Below are positions 33,860-44,760 of a stretch of 64,000 nt of DNA, piece after piece; the stretch's first letter is position 1, and every line of letters begins with the position of its first letter. The translations under genes were made by a program, and so were the position numbers. Origin of the DNA: Massospora cicadina (Eukaryota > Entomophthoromycota > Entomophthoromycetes > Entomophthorales > Entomophthoraceae); assembly GCA_022478985.1 (NCBI GenBank), contig JAKSZP010009319.1, positions 62,001-126,000 on the forward strand, in the 5' to 3' direction. Under the pieces are notes generated by a model. That model worked only from the letters and a program-made list of their open reading frames with translations. It was not told the origin of the DNA and ran no database searches.

Positions 33860-35170
33860 GCCAACCGCAAGTTGAGAATAGAGAGTATAGGGCAAATGAA
33901 AATACCTATTATCGAGATCATGGAGGTATAACATGGTGAAGAAACAGCAGGAAGCCTATCCCCAACTAAAAAAGAGATGAATGAGGCAAGGCTGCAAGCA
34001 TTGGAAAAAGAAGTAGTGGAGTTGAGGTTGCACCTAGATTGGGTTTCAGACACTGCTTGACGGGCTCAAGTGGCTACTACCCCAGTGTTAGAGCACATAC
34101 CAGTGACTAGAAGAGTTGAAACTAATCTGAAGGAACTTGAGGCATGGGTCCAACACCTTGAATAAGAAAATGGAATAAATGTATGAGCATTGAATGAGTA
34201 TGGTGAATGTTTAGACCACATGAGACTTTTATGGATGACATTGATCAAAACTTGAAGAAAATTAAGGATCAACTTTAAGTAAAACCACAGCCTGCTTTAA
34301 GCCCATCACTAGAAACCTCAAGTTTGGAAACGCTGGTGTATACTGCACATGGAACAACATCTCCAATACATTAGTGAAGCACTCCAGTAGAGGAAGGTCC
34401 AAACTTTAAACCCTATTTCAAAACCATGTTCACTCATGGCGAGAGAACAATAGCTGGGTTTTTACAAATGTGCAAGAACAGCATGGATGGCGCTAGTGAC
34501 AAGCAGAAGGCTCATCACGTCCAAGGCTGCATGAGCTGTGAAGCGCTGGAGATACTCAGTGCTAGTTTACGCCCTGGTCTGACCAGGACTGAGGTCAAGG
34601 AAATCCAGTTATCAGAATTCAGTAGCGCACAGGATGTTGAGAATATGAAGCAAGAGTTCATATTGATGCAAATGGGCAAAAGGAGACAGTTGCAAACTAT
34701 GCCACTTGATAATACCTTTGAGCACAACAACTATTAATAAGGACCTTAGACTTAACTACCACAAAGACTATCCTACTAAGCTCCTTAGAAGTACACCCAG
34801 CCCTCAAGATGCACATGACAATTGCGGTCAAAATGGCTGGATCTCTCAAGGCCATCAAGGAATCTTTACTCAATGTGCAAGGAACTTATAAGATCAAAAA
34901 CAAACCAATGACTCAACTAACACGCAGAATTAGAAAAGCGGTGTACGCTATACAGGACAAGAGTGACAAGCCAAAAACAAGAAATTTAAATCAGTTCCAC
35001 GGTTTTAGTGCAAGGAGTTCACGTGCCACAAATGTCACAAGCCTGGTCACTATTGGCAATCTTGTCCAATGAAAGGTGACAAAGAAAAACTTCCTTCACC
35101 AAAAGAGGATACCCCTGGAACCGTAAATTGGGTGAACCTACACATAGAAGGAGAGAACGATCACCAAGAT
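33860..35170 (+). pseudogene. Element E: gag with CCHC zinc knuckle
   Basis: Broken gag. The best capsid-like frame is 34426-34737 (ERTIAGFLQMCKNSMDGASD, then SCEALEILSASLRPGL), which resembles the helical capsid core of the F and G gag. A canonical CX2CX4HX4C knuckle, CHKCHKPGHYWQSC, is encoded at 35024-35065. Gag would assemble the particle and bind genomic RNA through the knuckle. There is no collagen-like tract, unlike F and G. The first 550 bases are too decayed to read. Confidence 0.8.
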
Positions 35171-35967
35171 GAAGCTTGTTGGATACTGGTTACCATGTCT
35201 TAGGAGCCCCCAGTACTGTATCTGTACCTGCACGATTATTGGTACATGGATCCACCAATGAGAGGTTGAGCTCTACATACCTAGCTCAAGCAATGAAGCC
35301 CATTCAAGTAGTCAATAGTCTAGAGGAAGGCGAACAACTTGTACTGGACACCTTCAAGGTTATTGAGAAGACTACTACACTGCACACCAAATTGACGTCC
35401 AATACACCCAAGCAATTAGAGGAATTCAAAAAGTTAGCTGACGACGTGTTGTCAACTGGAAATCCATTTGAGAAGAGTGTAACCAAAAAGAAAGTTGTGA
35501 TATTGTGTGTACATGTACTGGCAGTCCTCAATACTGGCTCCCCAGTTAATATCATATCCTTGAAATTGATGAAGAAAGCTGAAAGTCATGCCAGACATCG
35601 ACTACCATGTGAGATATTGGACAGCAGGACCTGACACCATGCGTGCATTAGAGGCTTACTCTGCCTTACCCCTACGTTTTAGACGCATGGTACTCACTGC
35701 CCCTGCCATGATTTTGGACAATGACCACTATGACTTCCTTATCAGCACAAAGTTTTTATTGGAGTTCAAAGCAAAGATTGACTTTATTAGCAGCACTGTG
35801 ATTCTACTAAACTACTAGATGCCCCTTGTGTTTAAGGATGAAGACCTGGAATCAAGGAAGCAGTGGACATGTCTGGTCAAAAATGAGCAAAAAATCTACT
35901 CAATGCACTACATACTTTACAAAAAAGGTGCGAAGCAACTACCTGCTTCAGTGTGCGCTGAAGAAAG
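35171..35967 (+). pseudogene. Element E: aspartic protease and linker to RT, cut by F
   Basis: Frames at 35176-35634 and 35588-35818 overlap and carry VLAVLNTGSPVNIISLKLMK, where the catalytic DTGS reads NTGS (Asp to Asn, inactive), then LRFRRMVLTAPAMILDNDHY and FLLEF, the second half of the protease. The following frame from 35819 is the protease-RT linker and ends abruptly at the F insertion (GAAAG at 35963-35967). Coding sequence resumes after F at 50579. Confidence 0.82.
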
Positions 35968-36310
35968 TGTTATGATTTTTCCAAATTCTCTTGTCTCTGG
36001 AGATTCTACTCCATCAATTCCCCCAGCTTCATTGGAAGGAGAGCTTAATTTATCTCAATCTATCAAGGTTAATAAGAACGATAAGCCCCATCCTGATCAA
36101 TTGATTGAAGATTTGATTGCTCAGCGATTAATTAGCACTGATAGATTAAAAACCAAATCAAAACCTATAAATATCCCATCCTTTCAATAATAAATATTAG
36201 GTCGAATTATACCTGGTTTTACTTAGGTTTATCGCTTTTTTGGAGAATCCACTCAAAGTAACTTTGAGAGAAAACCTGCCCCATTGGAAGTGTAATAAAA
36301 AACTTTCAGA
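35968..36310 (+). repeat. Element F 5' LTR
   Basis: 343 bp, TGTTATGATT to TTTCAGA. Aligns along its length with 50234-50578. Confidence 0.93.
36166..36194 (+). promoter_or_regulatory. Element F LTR TATA box and polyadenylation signal
   Basis: TATAAATAT at 36166-36174 and AATAAA at 36189-36194. G has CTATAAATATCCCTC and H CTATAAATATTAAATC at the matching place. Confidence 0.65.
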
Positions 36311-36311
36311 G

Positions 36312-36328
36312 TGGTGCTCACTACAGGG
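36312..36328 (+). other. Element F primer-binding site
   Basis: TGGTGCTCACTACAGGG, one base after the LTR. Confidence 0.88.
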
Positions 36329-37109
36329 GCACTCTGAGTTACGTTCCATGAACACATCTGTCACTATTATTGATTCTCAATTTTCGCCTGAAGAAGCTCA
36401 AGACCATGAGCAAGGCAGTATTTTAAGGTGGGTCATTCAACTAGAACTGAAATTTCAAGAGTACTGTCCACTTTGAAATTCCGTGCTAATTTGGAGTTTT
36501 ATAATCCTAATATCAGCTTTACAGAGAATATTCAAATCCCTTCTGAGGTTTTATGAAATATTGTTAATCAGAGGCTTGAGGGAGCCTTAATTACTGGAAT
36601 CAGTTTCACCCAATCTAGTTCTAATGCAGTACACTCTATCTTGCAAGAAGTGTTGCAAACCTCCCAAATGCCAGAAATTAGCACTGAGCAATACTTGCAT
36701 CAGCTAGTACACCCTACCCTATACCATCTAATACCAGTTGTTGGAATGCATTATCAAAGGGTGCTCAATTTACTAGAAGGACTTCAGTCCTTGAATAATT
36801 ATGTTACCAAGTTGTTCAAATCCATGTCTGAATTCAGCAGAGATAAACAAGATGCCATCATAAATAATCAGACCTTTTTAAATGAAGTACATCAACAGCT
36901 TGTTCAGCTTGGCCATGGGATGTCCAGCTTTATTGATTTACAGTTTCCACAAATGAGTCTGAGTAATTCAGCAAGAATGGAAAGTTAGAATTTCTCAACT
37001 TTTTGAGCATAATCGAGCAATGGAAGAAGAAATCAGAAATTGTCTCTCTCAATTGGAGAAATTTTACTCTGGAATCCAAATTTGAGTCATTGAAGTAAAG
37101 AAAACTTTG

Positions 37110-37273
37110 GGCGCTATAGGTCCTCCAGGGGTTGAAGGACCCCATGGTCCACCTGGGGGTGTAGGTCCACGTGAACCTCCTGGTGTTGATGGCCCCAAGG
37201 ACCCCCCAGTGTTGAAGGGCCCCATTGACCACCAGGTGCGGATGGACCTTGGGGACCCCCAGGTGCTGATGGG
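37110..37273 (+). other. Collagen-like Gly-X-Y tract in F gag
   Basis: About 13 triplets in one frame from 37110 (GAIGPPGVEGPHGPPGGVGP and on), then a one-base shift and five more (PPGADGPWGPPGADG). Three or four glycines are changed to Glu, Asp or Val, as expected from decay of GG codons. Confidence 0.88.
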
Positions 37274-37689
37274 CATTCCAGATCCCTTGAACAAAATGAC
37301 TTTCTATTGAGAATGATGGACCGCTTATGTTACCAATTTTACAAAGTGACCAAAGAATGTAACTTAACACCTGAGGGGGTGACATATGATCACCTCATGT
37401 CACTTCATTCTCTCTCTAATGAACTTAGTAATCTGGATAAATGGGCTAAGGACACAGACATCCTGTTTCAGGCCTACAAATCAAAAGGTGAGATTCTCCA
37501 AGCCAAAATTGAAAGTTGGAACTTAAGTACAGTGCTCAGCAGGAGCAAATTTATGAATTATCTCTTTGGTTGGACGAAAAAGTGGGGCATGTTGAATTTA
37601 ATTGACGGATTAGCAAAATTCATACTAAGACTGTCAGCCCCTATCCTCCATTTTCTTCGCACGTTTTTGATTCCAACTCTTGTGTTTCT

Positions 37690-37739
37690 TTTTTTTTAGT
37701 ACTAGATGGTCCCAACCTGAGGAGGGGATTCATCAATGT
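37690..37739 (-). mobile_element. 5'-truncated LINE tail, 50 bp
   Basis: TTTTTTTTAGTACTAGATGG and 30 further bases, between perfect 16-bp duplications CAACTCTTGTGTTTCT (37674-37689 and 37740-37755). Confidence 0.85.
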
Positions 37740-38619
37740 CAACTCTTGTGTTTCTACTTAATATGAACATCCTGGAGTACATGTTTTGACTGCCAATGCT
37801 CCATTGAGTTTCAAGCCAGTAAATAAAGACAAGTATTCTCCTGGGGAAGACAGCATTATTTCCTTCCTCTATCTATATGAGAAGGCTCTGAGTGAGGCCA
37901 CAGATCATCAGAAAATGAATTACTTGACTAATTGTCTCAATTGATTGGCCCAGGATATCATGGTACCCCACTTAATGACTTGCACTACTTGGTCTTAAGA
38001 GAAAGAGGCGCTAATCAATAAATTTGGAAGTGAGCAAACCTTATCCTCTCAAAAACAAGCTTAAATGGGTATACAGCCCCTCTGGAATGAATCATCAAAT
38101 ATTTTGCTCATCAGTTCTATCAGAAGCTCAAAATTTGGTAGCCTGTGGTTGGTTAAATTTGGATGATGCAATTAATGCAGTTATGTCTGTTTTTACTTCC
38201 AGGGCTCAGTTGCAAGTATACCTTCTTAGCGCAAAGAAGAATTTAAGAAGTATATTAGATATCAAGGAGGCCTTGTTGAGATTGCCTCCTCAATTTTTGG
38301 AAAAATCCTGAGTTTATGATTCTCCAAGACCTAGTCACCCTAGAGTTTACGCTGTGCCTGAGAATACTAAAGCGATTAAATATAACTACTATCATCAATA
38401 TTTCCATACTGAGGACCATTGTTTCAAAAAAGAAGCGGATGAGAAGAAGAAAAGAATAAAACCAATAAGATTCTTTATCTTGATAATGATATGAGTATGC
38501 AACAAGAACCTCAAAGCCCTGTTAAGTATAATAAAATGAACATTCTTATTATTCCTTGCCCTCATTGTTGGCAATTATCCTCTCAGTTTGGAAGCATCAT
38601 CACCCATATTGACTTCTGA

Positions 38620-38746
38620 GTGAATCAAGTCAATGCTAAAGCTATCATTGATATGGGATCTTCAGTGAATGTTATCTCATCAAAATTTATCAAGCGGATT
38701 AAATTAACGCATGATATTTCTCATTATGAAGAATATGGCACAGTGG
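38620..38746 (+). pseudogene. Element F: aspartic protease, first part
   Basis: The frame reads VNAKAIIDMGSSVNVISSKF followed by IKRIKLTHDISHYEEYGT and is then cut by the solo LTR. The catalytic motif DTGS reads DMGS, as in element G. The alignment with G (RLMKKIKLAPDLNHSQDYGT) is direct. It resumes at 39904. Confidence 0.88.
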
Positions 38747-39898
38747 TGTCAGGAAAACAGCAAGATAAAATTAGACCAGCCTGCCAGCCCATGTGCTGGA
38801 ACACCTGAACGGCAAACCAGAATTCCAGAGGCACTGCTGCTGGTACGATGGATATGAAACTGGAAAGGAGTTTTGCCCATAACTGCCGGGGAATCAGAAT
38901 CTCATACAGGCACATAATAAAATACCAGATGAATATGGCCTTTAACCCCAAGGGGCGTGTGAGGGTTGGCAGATAGGGCGGTTTATTTTTCAACATAAAC
39001 TGAATTTTGATAAAAGGTTTTAAATGAAAAAGTAAGGAATAATAATTGACCAACAGTTTTCTCAGTACAATGCAACTGATTAGATAGTGGTCAATTGATG
39101 GGAAACAAGCCATAATTGGGTCCCTCAAGTTTGACCTAACTGGCGAATTATTTGGGAATGGGGACAGATAAGCTCACTGGGAACTGACATTAAAGGATTT
39201 GGTGGCAGGCTGAGTCACTGTCAGTTTGACCTCAAATGCTCAAACCAAGGCTTGACTGCACTTCTGGCAGTTAGCGTGATGGCGTCTAGCCTGATAAGCA
39301 TCTGGAACCCCCCAAGGCCACCCCACGTAGGGGCGGTCCCAATTATTTGGGAACAGGTTTGGGATGCCCACCCACCCGTGCCCAGTTTCTGGGCCATTCA
39401 ATCAGTCAAAAGCGTTAAATCAGCCACAATGCCCAATTTCCTAGAAGAGAGCTTTGAACTATCATTGATGGTGTCCAATGCTGCTACCTGCAAGTTGGGG
39501 ATCATCCCCGATGATTTTGAGAGGGGGTTGATTTTGATGATTGCAGTGTTGGCCAAATTGAAACTGTTAACAATTCCGCCCAATGAATCAATCTTCATTC
39601 CTTTTCAACTATGTGGATTTAATCGTTGGGCTCGTTTCCACTCATTTTTGGACTGATCAACTTCATTTCAGCGATTTCAGTGCAAATTTCCATGATCAGG
39701 TATACAAGTTTAGGAGAGGTGAATGTGGGCACCGGGGGAGGGTGTTGAAGAGGGAGAGCTGTTACCCAGCGCTCGTCCACCATGTGGGCGAGGTTTACCT
39801 GGGTGACGAGGGGTACAGCCACCCTCTTTGAAGCCTTTTTACTTGGAAATGGGAAGAGGGCCCGATTGACACACAGGGGACGTTCCCCTGGACTTACA
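38747..39898 (-). repeat. Solo LTR of family A in F protease
   Basis: 1152 bp in reverse orientation, from TGTCAGG (38747) to CTTACA (39898), the inverse of TGTAAGT...CTGACA. It is flanked by AGTGG (38742-38746) and GGTGG (39899-39903), a 4/5 match. There is no internal A sequence, so it arose by LTR-LTR recombination or is the remnant of a full element. Confidence 0.92.
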
Positions 39899-39903
39899 GG
39901 TGG

Positions 39904-41399
39904 GACCTAAAAGTACTCAATTAATTGGAGCTTTTTGTCCTTCCCACTAAAAATTGGGAAGTTAACTTTTAACATCCCTGCCATTGTCCTTGATAACTTG
40001 AGTTACGACCTACTATTGGAGACTCAATTTTTGTGGGAGTTCAATGAAACTACTAATTACCATGACTCGTTGCTATCTCTCTTGATGTATAGAGTTCCTT
40101 TACTTTTGCCTGAACATGCCAATACCTGATGCCAGTTATGTCTGTTGGAAGGGTCTAAAAGGTCTTATTATATTCAATATTATGTTGGTATCCTTGGGTA
40201 AAATTACCTCCTACTTCAGCGGATATCAAAGAGGGGATGCCTATTTTCACTCCCCACAATCTAATTTTTCCGCCAAAATTGCAGGTAATTGTTAATACTT
40301 CTTTACATTTTTAATTCCCAAAGGACATTTATTACAGGTCCATGGCATTTTCAACTCTTCTTTTAAGGAAATCTTTCCATGTCCTGGAATTTTGGATTAC
40401 AATTATTTAGAATATTTAACTGTTTTATTGACAAACTTTACCAATGAGATGAAAATGATGGATCAATAGCACCAATTGCTTATGTCAAGTTGTTGCCTGT
40501 ATTTCAGATCTATGATGTTAAACCTTTTGGAAGCCTACAAGACTTTGAATTGGGAAGTAATCAGGAAATTCTTAATATGGGCCTGCTATTGGAAAGCACC
40601 TTACTAGTGACCAAGAGAAACAAGCGCTTCAGTTGTTAGAATAATACTCTGAAATTTTTGCTAAGCATACTTATGACTTTAGTAAGATGAAAGGAGTAAT
40701 GCATTCCGTCAAAACTGGTGATCACCTTCATATTTGTACCAAGCACTATTGTAAGTCAAAAGTGGAAGAAGCCCAAGTTATCAAGGAATTGCAGCAACTA
40801 TTAGAGGCTGGATTATTAAAACCCTCCAATAGTCCTTGGGCTTCACGTTGCTGTTGATTAAGAAGAATGATGGTTCTCACCAAGTGGTTATGGATTACCA
40901 TAAACTGAATGCCATTACTTGTTGAGACAGTTATCCTTTACCTAGGATGAACGATTCCCTTGGGTTGTTGGCTGGATCAAATTAATTTTTGGCCATGGAC
41001 TTAGCCAGTGGATAATGGCAAATTGAGTTATTCCAAGCTGACTGAGCTAAGTGTGCCCTATATCCAGTGAAGGTTTATTTGAACCAACTCATGCCTCAAG
41101 GATTGAGTAATGTCCCAGCCACTTTCCAAAGGGCTATGGATTGGTATGTTATGGGACCTAGAGCTTACTTGTGTTCTGGTATATCTTGATGATATTACTA
41201 TATTTTACAAAACCTTTACCAAACATTTAGGCCATCTAAAAGAAGGTTTTAGGCAAATTTGAAGCTCTTACATAAAGCTCAAACCCTCTAAATATTTATT
41301 CTTCCAAAAATGGAAATGGAGTTTTTAGGACATCAAGTATCAGCCAAAGGAATTTGACCCCTCGCAGATAAAATTCAAGCTATCCATCAAATGCCTCAT
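39904..41399 (+). pseudogene. Element F: protease second part and reverse transcriptase, cut by G
   Basis: Protease resumes with KLTFNIPAIVLDNLSYDLLL and ETQFLWEF (39950-40045). The linker is decayed. RT fingers appear at 40830-40900 (NSPWASRCC then KKNDGSHQVVMDYHKLNA). Motif A reads FLAMDLASG near 40985-41015, MPQGLSNVPATFQRAMD lies near 41090-41140, and the YLDD box is intact at 41182-41193. The thumb region follows (KLKPSKYLF, then FLGHQVSAKGI). The frame stops at MPH where G is inserted. Stops are scattered through it. Confidence 0.87.
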
Positions 41400-41961
41400 T
41401 GTTGGGGATTCAACTACAATGAATGGTATAACTCAATATTGAGATTCAATATCTTGGTCTAATGAGGTTGCAAAATCTACATCAGAGATATCTGATTCTC
41501 AGATAGACTAATGATCAACCCTTCAGAGTTATCAACCTTCTCTGAAGGATGATGCTAAGCTACCTTATGAGGCAAAATATAAGACAAGAAGACCAGTCTC
41601 ATCAAATAAAGATCATATCAGATCTGGCCATCACAAGTATGGTATTAATAATCAGCAATATCGGTCATATAATAGGAAAGATCTTACCTCAGGAGTATCC
41701 TGTAATCCTCATGTGTAACTACTAAATCTACCCCTATAAATATCCCTCATTTCTAACAAATTAAGTACCTCTTTTTTTTGTCTCACGTAGCTTAATTTTG
41801 GTTTATTCATACAGTATTCTGTATTTACAATTGGAATCAATTATAGCAGTTGAACTAATAACCTCTTTTCACTTGTATCAATCTTTTCTAAAGCCATGGA
41901 ACTAATGATTTCGTAGCCTTTGTAGCACCTGCTTATCGTAATTTTTATCAGAATACCAATA
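41400..41961 (+). repeat. Element G 5' LTR
   Basis: TGTTGGGGATTC to CCAATA. TATAAATAT lies at 41735-41743. About 93% similar by eye to 47848-48406. Confidence 0.9.
41735..41743 (+). promoter_or_regulatory. Element G LTR TATA box
   Basis: CTATAAATATCCCTC context, followed by AACAAATTAAG; the 3' LTR keeps AACAAATAAAG, a polyadenylation signal. F and H have equivalent sequences. Confidence 0.6.
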
Positions 41962-41962
41962 C

Positions 41963-41979
41963 TGGTGCTCCCTTCCGGG
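41963..41979 (+). other. Element G primer-binding site
   Basis: TGGTGCTCCCTTCCGGG, one base after the LTR end. It shares the first eight bases with the C, E and F sites and then differs, implying a different primer tRNA. Confidence 0.75.
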
Positions 41980-42139
41980 TCTGCTTCTGAGGCTACCTGG
42001 TGAAAACATACTTTCACAACGATGAATATGTCTAGCAAAGAAAGCCCCTTTTCTGAGGATTCATTGAGTATCACTTAATGGGTACACTTCAACAGGCAAG
42101 AGATGCCTTCCACTAATACAAATAATCTGCAATTTTGAG

Positions 42140-44230
42140 CTTATATGGACTTGGCCATTGAGGGCCCTGACCAAAATAATTATCAAATTCAAGCTGCAAA
42201 CATAGAAGAAACTGTCAAAGGCTTGATAAGGGGGCTATCCAGCCTGGTGCTCGTCCTAATCTTGACCAAGCGTCTAAAGTTGCCAAGAATATGATGAACT
42301 TATACAACAGGGCGGTGTTACAACCTACCAAAGTTGGTTTGGCTAGAACTGAGCAGTACCTCAGGCATTATGTACATCCTGCTATTCATCATGTACTCCA
42401 AATTTTGGGGTTACATCATTTCGAGATTTAACACCAGTTGACCCTGGCGCAACAATTTCATTCTTAGTTATCCTCATTTTATGAGATGGCCTCTAACTTT
42501 GGTCGGGATGATTGGGAAGCCATACTCAATAATAGAAAAGAAATCAACAATCTACACAACCAGTTGGTGAGAATTGATAATGGAGTTGTGGGATACATCG
42601 GCCAAGAAGTATCTCAACAGGTTAGTGATGTCACTAATCCTGTTCACCACTGAATCAATACCCTTGAGGATAAGATTGCAAGACAACTGGGAAATTGCAG
42701 GCCCAACATGAGGAGCACTTTGTTGAGCTTGACGGGCTACTTCAACAACTTGTCCTAATTGTGGATACTATAAGAGAAGGTGCACCCGGCCCTTCAGAAC
42801 CTCTTGAACCTCTGGGACCACCTAGTTCCCCTTTGGTAACCCTGGGACCTCCTGGTGAACGTGGTCCTCCAGGCCCTGTGGGTCAACAAGGCCCACCAAT
42901 GCCAGCAGGTAGAGATGGGTTGTAAGGACCCCCTGGACCTCCTGGCCCCTGGCTCCTCGCTTCTAACGCACAATTCAGAACATCTGAATCTACTAGTATC
43001 AAGAGTACAGGTGTTAGAAACCCAAATCCAAGCCATAGCTCATGGGGTTTCTTATCACTAGAAGGCCTTCCAATTGACCCAGATTACTCTTTGACCAACT
43101 TGTTGGATAGCGTGGATATTGCTCATCATCTATGCGATGCTAACCAAACTATTTAAGAAACCCAGTTTGCAAGGTTAAATGCTACCATTGATTGGTTAAC
43201 TGCTAAATGCGGAGTACTTGAGAACAAGCAGGAAGAGATGATCACTGTGATTTCTAACTTAAAATAACAGCCTGCAAAAGATCATCTTGCAATATTTGTT
43301 CACAATTTGCAGTAGAAGCTCAATCATTTAAGACAACAAGTTGACCGAATTACCACTCAAGCTCATATCTCAGAATCCAAACCCTCCAAAGCTGATCCGG
43401 TCATTGTATCAGGTGTACATGTTTTGAGTAATGAACCCACTACTTTCAAACCTACCTTTAATGATAAGTTTGAGCTGGGTGAAGGTAGCATCCATTCATT
43501 TCTCTTTGTCTATGAGCGTGCAATGGAAGAGGCGACGGATCAGCAGAAAGTACGGCATATTACCTCTTTCTTAAGCTGATTCGCTCAAGACATTATGGTT
43601 TCTCCCCTTAAGGTTTTCAATACGTGGGCTCAAGTGAAGATCGCCCTTATTAAGGAATTTGGGAGTGATCAAATCTTATTTAACCAAAAGCAAGCCTTTA
43701 TTAGTATTCAAATCAAACAAGGAGATTCAATCCAAATTTTCACTAAAACATTCTATCATGAGGCCCAGACTCTTGCTACTTGAAATCAGATTATGGTGGA
43801 TGATGCCATATCAGCTGTAATGAGTGTGTTTGATTCTCGCACTCAGTTGCTACTACATTTAAAGTCACTTAAAAAGAAATTTCAGACCCATTCTCAATAT
43901 CAAAGAAGCGCTCAGGGAGATTCCTAATGGTGTGGTACACCTGACCTCCACTAAATACCCTCGTTCTAATATCCATGCGATGCCGCCTAGACCCAAACTT
44001 AAACTGAAGAAGGAGCTGTGCCCTTTACTGTGGTCTCGTGGGTCATGTGGAATATTCAATGTTGGAAAAGCCAGCGTAGGAGTCGAAAAAGAGGAGTTAG
44101 CATAGGTCATGAGGCTCCATGTGCTGACCTACCTCCTATGCCTCAATCAAAACCTTTTAACACTTCTAAAGACTATTAAATGATATACGCTCCTGGTGAA
44201 CTTGATATCTCTGATGTATTAGCCAACAAA
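42140..44230 (+). pseudogene. Element G: gag with collagen-like tract
   Basis: Same layout as F. A helical region with ARTEQYLRHYVHPAIHHVLQ (42340-42400) is followed by a probable coiled coil with EEHFVELDGLLQQLVLIVDT (42710-42770) and the Gly-X-Y tract at 42779-42952. A second helical stretch follows (NATIDWLTAKCGVLENKQEE, near 43175-43235). The capsid is at 43450-43783 (GEGSIHSFLFVYERAMEEAT; DSIQIFTKTFYHEAQTL). A zinc-knuckle remnant YCGLVGHVEYSM lies near 44018-44053. Several in-frame stops and at least two frameshifts are present. Confidence 0.83.
42779..42952 (+). other. Collagen-like Gly-X-Y tract in G gag
   Basis: About 19 triplets in one frame, with GPPGERGPPGPVGQQGPP as the cleanest run. 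Substitutions and one stop codon (TAA at 42923-42925) interrupt it, then GPPGPPGPW continues in frame. Confidence 0.9.
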
Positions 44231-44279
44231 AATACTCTTTCTTCTTAAGTTTCTGTTTCCTCTTCTAATTCTATTTAAA

Positions 44280-44760
44280 TTGATTAATCCCTCAGTGTTT
44301 TCAATCCCAAACTTTGGCACTGATGAGACCTGTGTGGAAGTCATCGTGCATAAGATGAAAGTTTTTGCTACCATTGATATGGGATCACCCATCAATGTAA
44401 TCTCGTCCAGACTTATGAAAAAAATCAAATTGGCGCCGGACTTAAACCATTCTCAAGACTATGGAACTGCTGATCCTTCCTATACTAAATCTATAAGAGC
44501 TTATTCCTCCCTTCCAATGTGCTTTGGAAAGTTGGTGTGTCAGCCCCTGAAGTAGTGTTGGACAACAACTGCTATGAACTGCTCTTGGGAACCAAATTTC
44601 TCATTGATTTTGATGTGATAATCAGTCTTAAGGACAATTACCTTTCTTTAATTGGGTACCGAGTACCTTTAATTCTACAAGATGTTCCCAATAGCAAAGG
44701 CAAACTCAAACGACGGGTTTGCTTATTGGAATACCACTTATATCTCACGTCTTGAGTACC
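44280..44760 (+). pseudogene. Element G: aspartic protease
   Basis: Frames 44280-44555 and 44519-44755 read KVFATIDMGSPINVISSRLM and then VVLDNNCYELLLGTKFLIDF. The catalytic triplet is DMG in place of DTG, a single ACG to ATG change and probably inactivating. A frameshift near 44535 joins the halves. It would process the polyprotein. Protease, linker and RT follow in the order seen in F. Confidence 0.88.

Larger units (their letters stand above)
36600..38610 (+). pseudogene. Element F: gag with collagen-like tract
   Basis: Broken gag in readable order. An N-terminal helical region at 36641-36988 (EQYLHQLVHPTLYHLIPVVG) is followed near 36985-37080 by a probable coiled coil (RISQLFEHNRAMEEEIRNCL). 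A Gly-X-Y collagen-like tract runs 37110-37273, then another helical region at 37307-37560. The capsid-like region reads GEDSIISFLYLYEKALSEAT near 37840-37900 and continues through 38311. A decayed zinc knuckle follows near 38370-38420 (HTEDHCFKK, earlier Cys read as Tyr). Element G shows the same order. A 50-bp LINE tail interrupts it at 37690. Confidence 0.82.

Noticed and set aside
37064..37385. Antisense frames over the collagen-like tract (Gly/Pro/Trp-rich)
   Set aside because: They mirror the GGX-CCX composition of the sense tract; the sense frame fits gag order and is repeated in G.
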